Assembly: GCA_027449125.1 (NCBI GenBank) | Contig: DAIDME010000108.1 | Coordinates: forward strand, 1-35,850 | Length of the DNA stretch: 35,850 nt | Reading direction: 5' to 3' | Origin: Solirubrobacterales bacterium | GTDB taxonomy: Bacteria; Actinomycetota; Thermoleophilia; Solirubrobacterales; Solirubrobacteraceae | Shown here: one piece after another, positions 1-9,078 of the stretch | Layout of the letters: each line of letters begins with the position of its first letter | Numbering within the stretch: the stretch's first letter is position 1 | Made by a program: the position numbers and the translations under genes | The notes under the pieces: model-generated | Seen by the model: only the letters and a program-made list of their open reading frames with translations | Databases searched by the model: none | Told to the model about the DNA's origin: nothing

Positions 1-292
1 GGTCGTCAGAGCCGAGCGTCACCCGCACCCCGGCCGCGTGCAGGTGCGCCAGCGGATGCTCTGAGAGCGAGCGGTAAACCCCGAGCGCGAGGTTGCTGGT
101 CGGACAGACGTTCAGCGTGATCCCACGCGCCGCGAGCTCGCGCACGAGGGCCGGGTCCTCGCTGGCCCTGACCCCGTGATCCAGGCGGCTGACGGGCAGC
201 CGCAACGCGTCACGGACGCTCACCGGACCCTGCCACTCACCCGCGTGGATCGTGCACCCGAGACCAGCGCCGGCGGCGATCTCCTCGGCCTT
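1..292 (-). pseudogene. Adenosine deaminase, C-terminal half only (runs off the left edge)
   Basis: Read on the minus strand, this frame gives the second half of an adenosine/adenine deaminase. Visible in order are KAEEIAAGAG, the catalytic TIHAGEW, SRLDHGVRASEDP, NVCPTSNLALGVYRS and, at the window edge, VTLGSDD, whose aspartates bind zinc and activate water in the family. The family normally has about 200 residues before HAGE, including an N-terminal HxH zinc ligand pair. Here the frame runs instead straight back into toxin-antitoxin-like sequence (296-757), and no HxH segment is present. Without the first metal ligands the protein should not be active, so I call it a 5'-truncated remnant. 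The 3' end lies outside the window and could not be checked. Confidence 0.75.
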
Positions 293-295
293 GGC

Positions 296-535
296 TGCTG
301 GCAGCACCCTGGTGTCGTAGGAAGGGACGCGGCCGGTGAGGCCTCTGGCCGTTGCGAGCAGGGGGGCGTCGGGCAGGCTGACCGGGTACCGGACGCGAAT
401 GCGAGCGGCGTCGACAGCGATGACCAACGCGTCCTGCCGAGCGTGCCAGGCGGCGAGCGGCCGGCGCGACTGCTGGTGGTGTGTCTTCCGCGTCCAGGCG
501 CCGATTGGGCCGTCGGCATCCAGTGCAAATCTCAT
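296..535 (-). pseudogene. PIN-domain (VapC-like) toxin remnant with an internal deletion
   Basis: In the same minus-strand frame, the sequence from ATG 533-535 begins MRFALDADGPIGAW, matching the N-terminus of PIN ribonuclease toxins, where the first conserved Asp sits in such a strand. After LAAWHARQDALVIAV it jumps directly to DAARIRVRYPVSLPDAPLLA and TARGLTGRVPSYDTRVLPAA, the C-terminal part of the same fold with its late Asp residues. The middle of the domain, including the conserved Glu, is missing (roughly 50-70 residues by comparison with the family from memory). The reading frame then continues into the adenosine deaminase remnant without a stop. I infer a decayed VapC-like toxin. Confidence 0.6.
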
Positions 536-544
536 CGGGAGTCG

Positions 545-757
545 TCTTCGCGGTGGGGCTGGGCGAGATAGCCCGGTCAAGACGCCCAACGCGTCCTCAG
601 ATGTCGGCTCGCCGCGGGTTATGCGCAACTCACCGTCACCGAGCGCCGCCATCGAGACCCGACCCGGCGCGCGCACTCGTGCCTCCTCGTGTGCCGCCAC
701 CGGGATCGTGACCTGGTTCTTGCTGGAGATCGACGCATGCCTTCGCTCTCTCAGCAA
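545..757 (-). pseudogene. AbrB/MazE-type antitoxin remnant
   Basis: The frame contains HASISSKNQVTIPVAAHEEA followed by RVRAPGRVSMAALGDGELRI and a TRGEPTSEDALGVL tail. This is the swapped-hairpin AbrB/SpoVT/MazE DNA-binding fold (usual form ISSKGQVTIPxxVRxxLGLxPGDRV) and the C-terminal tail typical of VapB-like antitoxins. The conserved PGDR turn is altered to APGR. There is no good ATG in frame. A GCATGCGTCGATC string lies just before ISSK, but its ATG is out of frame, as if one base had been lost; TTG 755-757 is the only nearby in-frame option. Together with the damaged PIN remnant downstream, this looks like a dead toxin-antitoxin module, although the antitoxin part alone could still fold. 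Confidence 0.6.
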
Positions 758-786
758 AGGCCCTTCGCGCGGCGCCGGGGTCGGCG

Positions 787-1548
787 TCAGACGGGGAGCT
801 GGCCCGCCGGAGCGCCGCCGTTCGAGTGGAGCCGCTGGCCATTGATCCACGCGCCTTGGTCAGACAGCAGGAAGCGGACGAGGTTCGCGGTGTCCTGCGC
901 GGTGCCGAGCCTGCCGGTGGGCTGCATCGCGACGAGCTCGGCTCGAACCTGGCCGGTCATCCAGCCGGTGTCGACCGGTCCCGGGTTGATCACGTTGGCC
1001 CGCAGCCGCAAGTGGCTCAGCTCGTGTGCCGCGGCGAGCACGAGCCGGTCCAGGGCACCCTTGGAGGCGCCGTAGGGCAGGTTGCCGACGGTGTGATCGC
1101 TTGTCAGAGCGATCACGGATCCGCCGGCCGCGGTGAGCTGCCGGGCGAAGGCGGCTATCAGCAGCCAGCTCGCACGGACGTTCACGGCGTAGTGTCGGTC
1201 GAAGCTCTGGACGGTCGTATCCAGGATGCCGGAGTCAACGCTCTCGGCGTGCGACAGGACCAGGGCCTGCAACGGCCCGAGCGACTCCACGGCGCACCCC
1301 GGCAGCCGGGCGGCGGCATCCGGGTCCTCGAGGTCGGCGGGGACGAGAGCGACGCGTCGACCGGTGCGGCGCAGCTCTTCCGCCAGCTCCTCGGGGTCGG
1401 CGGCGCCACGCTCATACCCGAGGCGCTCGTCGTAGGGCAGCCAGTATGAGAGCGCCAGGTCCCAGCCGTCGGCCGCAAGCCCGGCGGCGATGCCGGCGCC
1501 GATCCCGCGCCGGCGGCCCACGCCGGTGATCAGAGCGACTGGTGCCAC
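787..1548 (-). CDS. Short-chain dehydrogenase/reductase (SDR)
   Basis: A 253-residue classical SDR, probably an NAD(P)-dependent oxidoreductase of the 3-oxoacyl-ACP-reductase-like group. Seen are the nucleotide-binding motif ITGVGRRRGIG near residue 7, Asn123 in the VNVRAS segment, and the catalytic set Ser150, Tyr159 and Lys163 (PYGASKGAL), followed by NPGPVDTGWM and a C-terminal GAWINGQRLHSNGG. Translation starts at a GTG. The gene lies 12 bp downstream of the broken FAD oxidoreductase on the same strand, so the two were probably one transcription unit. The substrate cannot be told from sequence. Length and active site look intact, in contrast to the damaged genes on both sides. Confidence 0.9.
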   Translation of the reverse strand: MAPVALITGVGRRRGIGAGIAAGLAADGWDLALSYWLPYDERLGYERGAADPEELAEELRRTGRRVALVPADLEDPDAAARLPGCAVESLGPLQALVLSHAESVDSGILDTTVQSFDRHYAVNVRASWLLIAAFARQLTAAGGSVIALTSDHTVGNLPYGASKGALDRLVLAAAHELSHLRLRANVINPGPVDTGWMTGQVRAELVAMQPTGRLGTAQDTANLVRFLLSDQGAWINGQRLHSNGGAPAGQLPV

Positions 1549-1560
1549 GCGAGCATGGTG

Positions 1561-3045
1561 TCAGAGAGCTGGGCGCCGGGCGGCGAGCACCGCCATCGCG
1601 GCGTTGTGGCCCGGGATGCCGCTGACCCCGCCGCCGCGGCGGGCGCCGGCGCCGCAGACGAAGACGTTGGGGCGTGCGGTCTCGACACCCCAGCGGCCCA
1701 CCTCCCCGGGGGCCTCGGCAAACGGCCAGCGCAGCGGCTGGTGGAAGATGTTGCCGCCCGGCAGGCCAAGCTCGGCCTGGAGCTCGAGCGGCGTGTGCGC
1801 CTCCAGGCACGGCCGGCCCAGTGCGTCGCGCATCAGGCAGCCCTCGATCGGCTCGGCCAGCACCGAATCAAGCGACGCCAGGGCCGCGGCGACCGCACGC
1901 TGCTTGACACGGTCGTGGTCGGCACCCGCAAACAGCCTGGCGGGCATGTGCAGCGCAAAGACGGTCAGGGTCTGTGCCCCGGAGCCGGCCAGCTCGGGGC
2001 CGAGGATCGAGCGGTCGCTGAGCGAGTGGCAGTAGGCCTCGAGCGGCACGACCTCAGGGATCTGGCCCGAGGCGGCCTGGCTGTGGGCGGCCTGCAGCTG
2101 GGAGTAGGACTCGTTGACGTGGAAGGTGCCCGTGAAGGCGTCGGCCGCAGTCACCGAGGCGTCAAGCAGCCGCGGCAGCCGGGTGAGGACCATGTTGAGC
2201 TTCAGCTGCGAGCCCTCCGGTGCCGGATCCGGTGGCGGGTCGCCGAGCAGCCCGGCCAGCACCGCGGGTGCCACGCCGGCGAGCAGGTGCTGCGCCACGA
2301 AGCGCTCGCCGCCGGCTGTGCTCACCAGCACCGGCCCGCCGTCGCCGCCGCCGCCCGGGTCGATGCCCACCACCTCCGCGCCGGTGCGCAGCCGCGCGCC
2401 CGCCCGCCGTGCCGCAGCGACGAGGCCGGCGCTCAGCGCGCCCATCCCGCCCACGGGCAGGTCCCAGTTGCCGGTGCCGCCGCCGATCACGTGGTACAGA
2501 AAGCAGCGGTTCTGCACGAGCGTCGGGTCATCGAGCGCCGCGAAGGTCCCGATCAGCGCGTCGGTGGCAACCACCCCGCGGGTCAGATCGTCCGGCACCA
2601 GTTCCTCGAGCAGCTCGGACAGCGGCCGCTCGACCAACGCTTCCCAGGCGCGCTCGTCGCCGACCAGCGCCCGCATCTGCGCCCGCGAGCGCAGCGGCTC
2701 GAGCAGCGTCGGCTAGGCCGCCCGCGCCACGCGGCCGGAGAGCGCGTAGAGCTCTGGGGCGTGGTTTGGCGGATGGGCCGCGACCCGCCGGCGGCGCAGC
2801 TCGAGCCCGACCCCGAGCGCCTCGAGCAGCGCGCGCGGGAACAGACTCACCAGATACGAGTAGCGCGACAGGCGCACGTCGACGCCGGCGAACGGCGCCT
2901 CCGACACCGCCGCGCCGCCCATGCGCGGGAGCCGCTCGAGCACCACCACCTGCAGCCCGGCGCGCGCCAAGAGCGTCGCCGCGACCAGTCCGTTGTGGCC
3001 GCCGCCCACGATCACCGCGTCGTAGCGCTGCTCACCGCCCGGCAT
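1561..3045 (-). pseudogene. Phytoene-desaturase-like FAD oxidoreductase broken by an amber codon
   Basis: From ATG 3043-3045 the frame opens with a Rossmann FAD motif ([20 protein letters not shown], then [17 protein letters not shown]) typical of the carotenoid-desaturase/PYROXD2-like amine-oxidase family. After 110 codons an in-frame TAG appears at 2713-2715, and the same frame continues with PTLLEPLRSRAQMRALVGD to the normal C-terminus (NVFVCGAGARRGGGVSGIPG, then HNAAMAVLAAR). The codon stands where relatives tend to have an aromatic residue (VARAxxPTLLEPL), so TGG to TAG is a plausible single change. In addition, the stretch between [11 protein letters not shown] and ELYALSGRV is short compared with relatives, suggesting an internal deletion of several dozen residues. 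Two lesions argue for a true pseudogene rather than a sequencing error. A shorter protein from ATG 2676 would lack the FAD-binding domain. Confidence 0.8.
2713..2715 (-). other. In-frame amber stop inside the FAD oxidoreductase
   Basis: On the minus strand the codons read GTG GCG CGG GCG GCC TAG CCG ACG CTG. The frame is open on both sides (110 codons before, about 384 after), so this is a nonsense change and not a frameshift. Confidence 0.85.
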
Positions 3046-3074
3046 GCTGCAATTGTCACTAACATCGTCTGTCG

Positions 3075-3545
3075 GTGTCAGCAGACGAGCAGGCGCATAC
3101 GCGGCGGGAGCCCGAACGACCGGCGGCAGCGCGCGTGCGGGAGGTGCACGCCGCGCTCGCGCGCGGCGACCACGCCACTCTGGAAGAGCTGCTCGATCCC
3201 GCGGTGCGCTGGCATGCCGGCGACCCGCAGGCGGGCTGCCAGAACCGCGAGCAGGCAATCGCCTGGATCCGGCGCGCGGGCCGCTCGGGCCGGCCACTGC
3301 CGGAGATCGTGGACGTCGTCGAGTCGGGCGACCACATCGTGGTGGTGCTCCAGCCCGCGGCGAGCGCCGGAGAGCCCGACCCGCCACGGACCGCGAACCT
3401 CACGACTGTCCGCGATGGGCTGGTGACCGAGATGGTCCACTACGACGACGCCGAGGCGGCCCTGCGCGAGCTCAGGCGGCTTGCCAGCGCGGCGAGCGCG
3501 AGCGACCCGCCGACCGCCAGCAGCGGCACCGCCGGCAGCAGGTAA
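3075..3545 (+). CDS. SnoaL/NTF2-like protein
   Basis: A 156-residue protein starting at GTG, divergent from the broken FAD oxidoreductase with 29 bp between the starts. The pattern [57 protein letters not shown] and [20 protein letters not shown] is that of the NTF2-like (SnoaL-like) cone fold: an N-terminal helix, a WHAG strand and a closing MVHYDD strand. Members are small-molecule isomerases, cyclases or ligand-binding proteins; nothing here fixes a substrate. The last 106 bp overlap, tail to tail, the 3' end of the membrane protein on the other strand; the extra low-complexity tail after residue ~130 is the overlapping part. Confidence 0.75.
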   Translation: MSADEQAHTRREPERPAAARVREVHAALARGDHATLEELLDPAVRWHAGDPQAGCQNREQAIAWIRRAGRSGRPLPEIVDVVESGDHIVVVLQPAASAGEPDPPRTANLTTVRDGLVTEMVHYDDAEAALRELRRLASAASASDPPTASSGTAGSR

Positions 3546-4912
3546 CGGATGCCGAAGCCGCCGGTGGCTGCGGTGCCGAGCAAAAGCAACAGCCCGCCGC
3601 CACCGAACAGGAAGATCTCGCGGCGCCCGGGCACCCGTGCCGCCAGTGCAGCGACGATCGCCAGCGCGAGCAGCCCCAGCAGCAGGCGAGGGACGTGGAC
3701 GAGCCGCCGGTAGGCGCGCACCAAGCCGGCGGGTGCGTGCACCCGGACCCTGAGGCCGGGCAGGTCGGTTCGCGCCACCGCCGGGTCGCGCGCCTCGGCG
3801 CGCGCGGAGCGCGGCAGCGAGGTTGCGCTCACGGCGTTGCCGTAAGGGGTCGCGCCCGGGGTCAGGTAGTGCACGAAGTCATCGAGGGTGACGTTCACGA
3901 AAGCCAGCGGGTGCGCCAGGATCATCGCCTTCGCAAACGACTCCAGCACGCGGTTGGTGCCGGCTACCTGGGCGAGGCTCTGAGTGTCGGGGTGGAAGAT
4001 CCGGCGGGCCGGCGACGGGCCCCAGATGTACCAGTCGGGCGCGTCCGGGTGGCTGGCGCGCTGGGCCGCGGTCTCACACAGCGCCCGCTCGGGCGCAGTG
4101 AGCGTGACGCCGCCGCAGCTGGCAAAGCCGGCCACGCGCCCGTAGAGCGTCCAGCCGGAGGTGGCGGTCATGCCGAAGACGTGGTAGCGCGCGTCGATCA
4201 TGGCGCTGTAGGCCAGGAGCGGCAGCGCCGCGGCGAGCGTGAAGGCGACCAGCGCCCGCCAGCCGACCCTGATCCAGATCAGGTAGACGAAGAAGATCGG
4301 GAACACGAACGGCATCGCCTCGCGGTCGAGCGCCGCCCCCGCCAGCACCAGGCCAGCAAGCAGCGCCCGCCGCGGCCGGAAGCGCGCGGGGGCGGAAGCG
4401 GGCTCGGCCAGCCGCGGCCAGGCGACGATCAGCGCGGCGCTGACCAAGAGCACGGTGAAGAACGTGTCGGACATGACGTACTGCTCGAGCGTCACCGTGT
4501 AGCCGTCGAGCAGCACCGGCGCCGCAGCTGCCGCGGCTGCCCAGCGGGGCAGCCGCGAGCGGACCAGCGCCAGGTAGATCGCGACGCCCACGCCGATGAT
4601 CGCGAGGTGCTGGATCGCGACGAGCTGGACGAGGCTGCGCTCAGGCAGCGTCAAGAGGCGGATCAGCAGCGAGTAGCCGACCGGGTGCAGGCTCGGCAGC
4701 CCGACAAAGGCGCCGGTCAGCCCCGCGTCGATGTAGCCCCAGGAGTCGGGGAAGAAGAGCGCCGGGGTGTAGGCGAGCATCGCCAGCACGCGGATGCCCA
4801 CGCCGGCGGCCACGAGCAGGGCGATCAGCCAGTGCGCACGCAGACCCCGCGACCAGGAGCCTGCGGGCGGGCGCGCGTGCGCTCCCGGGGTCTGCCGTTC
4901 TGCCACTGCCAT
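3440..4912 (-). CDS. Polytopic membrane protein, GT-C glycosyltransferase-like
   Basis: A 490-residue integral membrane protein with about ten hydrophobic segments: one near residues 29-48, several between 95 and 260, and a final cluster near 410-480. After the first helix it has ALFFPDSWGYIDAG (Asp56), placed like the acidic residue in the first outside loop of GT-C enzymes that use polyprenyl-phosphate sugars. A large soluble loop (about residues 265-405, with DWYIWGPSPARRIFHPDTQS) lies before the last helices. By architecture it is a candidate lipid-linked-sugar transferase of the PMT/ArnT-like class, but I see no motif that proves it. The gene ends inside the NTF2-like gene (convergent overlap) and starts 27 bp after the ABC-F stop, on the same strand. 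Confidence 0.7.
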   Translation of the reverse strand: MAVAERQTPGAHARPPAGSWSRGLRAHWLIALLVAAGVGIRVLAMLAYTPALFFPDSWGYIDAGLTGAFVGLPSLHPVGYSLLIRLLTLPERSLVQLVAIQHLAIIGVGVAIYLALVRSRLPRWAAAAAAAPVLLDGYTVTLEQYVMSDTFFTVLLVSAALIVAWPRLAEPASAPARFRPRRALLAGLVLAGAALDREAMPFVFPIFFVYLIWIRVGWRALVAFTLAAALPLLAYSAMIDARYHVFGMTATSGWTLYGRVAGFASCGGVTLTAPERALCETAAQRASHPDAPDWYIWGPSPARRIFHPDTQSLAQVAGTNRVLESFAKAMILAHPLAFVNVTLDDFVHYLTPGATPYGNAVSATSLPRSARAEARDPAVARTDLPGLRVRVHAPAGLVRAYRRLVHVPRLLLGLLALAIVAALAARVPGRREIFLFGGGGLLLLLGTAATGGFGIRYLLPAVPLLAVGGSLALAALASRLSSRRAASASS

Positions 4913-4938
4913 CGGTCAGGCAACTGTAATGGCGAAGG

Positions 4939-6747
<1,809 letters not shown>

Positions 6748-6834
6748 GATGCTCGCACGGTTGCCAAGCGTGCGGCCGCGTCCAATAGGATTGCCCGGCC
6801 GATGACCTGCTTGGAACCGATAGGCCGGTGCTAG

Positions 6835-8676
6835 ATGCAGCGGCTGCGCTGGCGCCGGCGCCGACGGTTGCTGCTGGCGCTGGTCGCCGCCGCCGCCGCC
6901 GGAATAGGCGTGCTGTCCTACCTGACGGGGGCGCTGCACCGGACCGAGCTGCAGACGCTCGACGCCCGCTACCAGGTGCGGGGCACCGACCGGTCGCTGC
7001 TGCAGCGCTTTCTCGTGGTCGGGATCGACAACTCCACGCTGGGCTTCTTCGCGACCTCCAAGACCTACACCGCCAACTGGCCGTTCCCGCGCCGCTACGA
7101 CGCGCGCGTCGTCGACAATCTGGTCAGAGCCGGCGCGGCACACATCGCGATCGACCTGCAGTTCTCGCAGCCGACCGACCCGCGCGACGATTACGCGCTC
7201 GCGGAGTCACTCGCCTACGCCAAGCACGTGGTGCTCGCGACCACGAGCGTTGGCCCGCACGGCTCGACCGACATCCTCGGCGGCAACGCCAACCTGCGTC
7301 GCTTCGGCGACGCCGTGGCCGCCCAGGCCGGCGTCCTGCCCGATGCCACAGGGATCATCTCGACGACGCAGTACTCATATCAGGGGCTCGAGACCTTCCC
7401 GGCCGCGATCGCCGCGCGAATGCTGGGGCGGCCGGTCTCGCCGCGGCTGTTCGGGGGTGCCACGAACCGCGCGCCGATCGATTACGCCGGGCCACCGGGC
7501 ACGGCCCCCTACCTCAGCTACTCGCGCGTCTTCACCGGTCGCTTCCCGGCATCGATGGTGCGCGGCAAGACGGTGATCATCGGCGCCACCGCGCCGATCC
7601 TGCAGGACCGGCACGCCACGCCGCTGGGCGGCGGGCTCATGGCCGGCACCGAGATCGTCGCCAACGCCGCCGCCACCATCCTGCACGGCATCCCGCTGCG
7701 CGACGCCGCTGGTTGGGTGAACCTGCTCCTGATCGTGGCGCTGGGCTCGCTGGTGCCGGCGCTCGGGCTGCGCGGCTGGGCGCTGCGGGCGCTCGGCGCC
7801 GGCTTGGTGGTGGGTGCGCTCTACGCCGTCGTCTCGCAGCTCGTCTTCGACTCCGGGCGGATCATCGCGCTCGTGGACCCGGAGCTGGCGCTGCTGATCG
7901 CGAGCTTCGGGACGCTGGCGGTGACCTACCTGAGTGAAGCTTTCGAGCGACAGCACGCCCGCTCGACCTTCGCGCGCTTCGTGCCGCCGGGGGTGGTCGA
8001 CGAGGTGCTCGCGAGCACCGATGACGACCTCAGGCTGGCCGGCGTGCAGCGCGTCTGCACGGTCATGTTCAGCGACCTGCGCGGCTTCACGAAGTTCTCC
8101 GAGACCCAGCCGGTCGAGCGGGTGATCGCGGTCGTCAACCACTACCTGAACGAGATGACCGAGGCGATCCTCGACGCGGGCGGTACGCTGATCGCCTACA
8201 TGGGGGACGGGATCATGGCGGTGTTCGGGGCGCCGCTCGAGCAGGACGACCACGCCGACCGGGCGCTGCGCGCCGCGCGCGAGATGATCGGGCCGCGGCT
8301 CGAGGCGTTCAACGCCTGGCTTGCCGACCAGGGGCACGAGTCGGGCTTCCGGATGGGGGTCGGGCTCAACACGGGCCCGGTGATGTGCGGCAACGTCGGC
8401 GCCCAGCAGCGAGTCGAGTACACGGCCATAGGCGATACGACCAACACCGCCTCGCGCCTCGAGGGCATGACCAAGGGCGGCGACCACATGCTGTTCGTGG
8501 CCGACGCGACGCGCCAGGCCATGCACGATGTTCCAGACGATCTGGTGTACGTGGACGAGTTCGAGGTGCGGGGCCGCCAGGCGAAGATGCGCGTCTACTC
8601 GCTGGCGGCAGGGGCGCGGGGCCGCGAGCAGGAGCCCGCCGCGAGCGGGGCGGGGCCGAGCGGAGCCACGACATGA
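6835..8676 (+). CDS. CHASE2-domain class III adenylate/guanylate cyclase
   Basis: 613 residues. A basic N-terminus and a first helix (residues 11-32) lead into an extracytoplasmic CHASE2 sensor (about 35-285, with LQTLDARYQVRG, AHIAIDLQFSQP and RGKTVIIGATAP). Two or three helices (about 295-370) precede the cytoplasmic catalytic domain. Metal-binding Asp414 (FSDLRGF) and Asp458 (YMGDGIMAVFG) and the transition-state Asn537/Arg541 (NTASRLEG) are present, so activity is likely. The position that holds the purine-binding Lys in canonical cyclases (four before Asp458) is Ala454, and the partner position is Thr530, so the nucleotide product is uncertain. It would make a cyclic nucleotide in response to an outside signal. 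Its stop overlaps the next start (ATGA). Confidence 0.92.
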   Translation: MQRLRWRRRRRLLLALVAAAAAGIGVLSYLTGALHRTELQTLDARYQVRGTDRSLLQRFLVVGIDNSTLGFFATSKTYTANWPFPRRYDARVVDNLVRAGAAHIAIDLQFSQPTDPRDDYALAESLAYAKHVVLATTSVGPHGSTDILGGNANLRRFGDAVAAQAGVLPDATGIISTTQYSYQGLETFPAAIAARMLGRPVSPRLFGGATNRAPIDYAGPPGTAPYLSYSRVFTGRFPASMVRGKTVIIGATAPILQDRHATPLGGGLMAGTEIVANAAATILHGIPLRDAAGWVNLLLIVALGSLVPALGLRGWALRALGAGLVVGALYAVVSQLVFDSGRIIALVDPELALLIASFGTLAVTYLSEAFERQHARSTFARFVPPGVVDEVLASTDDDLRLAGVQRVCTVMFSDLRGFTKFSETQPVERVIAVVNHYLNEMTEAILDAGGTLIAYMGDGIMAVFGAPLEQDDHADRALRAAREMIGPRLEAFNAWLADQGHESGFRMGVGLNTGPVMCGNVGAQQRVEYTAIGDTTNTASRLEGMTKGGDHMLFVADATRQAMHDVPDDLVYVDEFEVRGRQAKMRVYSLAAGARGREQEPAASGAGPSGATT

Positions 8677-9071
8677 GCTGGCCGGCGGTCTTCATCGCCT
8701 TCTTCGTCAGCCATCTGCTGGGGGATTATCTGCTGCAGACCGACTGGCAGGCGACGCACAAACGTGGCGGGCTCGGCCGTGATCCCGTTGCGCGGCGGGC
8801 GCTGCTGGGCCACAGCCTCAGCTACGGGACGGCGTTCGTGCCCGCCTTGGTTTGGCTTTCGGGTCGGCTGGGCTGGAGCACACTGGTGATCGCCGCGGCC
8901 GTCGTGCTCCCCCACATGGCTCAGGACGACGGCCGGGCGCTGCGCGCCTACATGCGCCGCGTCAAGCGGATGGATCCGGTCGCAAACCACGTCGTCGCCG
9001 CGCTGGTCGACCAGGCGCTGCACATGATCGCCCTGTTCGGGGCGGCGCTCCTGTTCGGCGCGCTGCGCTGA
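8673..9071 (+). CDS. DUF3307 family membrane protein
   Basis: 132 residues starting at the ATG of an ATGA overlap with the cyclase stop, so translational coupling is likely. Three or four hydrophobic stretches carry the DUF3307 marks: SHLLGDYLLQTDWQATHK near residue 13, LLGHSLSYGTAF, an LPHMAQDD segment and a final VDQALHMIALFG. The conserved His/Asp/Gln set within membrane segments suggests a membrane-embedded function, but none is established for the family. Tight coupling to a cyclic-nucleotide cyclase is the only contextual clue. The gene converges on the secreted protein gene, with 7 bp between stops. Confidence 0.85.
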   Translation: MSWPAVFIAFFVSHLLGDYLLQTDWQATHKRGGLGRDPVARRALLGHSLSYGTAFVPALVWLSGRLGWSTLVIAAAVVLPHMAQDDGRALRAYMRRVKRMDPVANHVVAALVDQALHMIALFGAALLFGALR

Positions 9072-9078
9072 GCCGCCA

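Noticed and set aside
545-757. Acetyl-CoA carboxylase epsilon-like subunit (ELRITRGEPTSEDALGVL)
   Set aside because: The upstream ISSKNQVTIP motif shows it is the tail of an AbrB-type antitoxin, and a PIN-like sequence follows.
6790-6834. CCGGCC ... GGCCGG inverted repeat in the ABC-F/cyclase spacer as an operator
   Set aside because: Only six bases per arm at a wide spacing, not unexpected in such GC-rich DNA.
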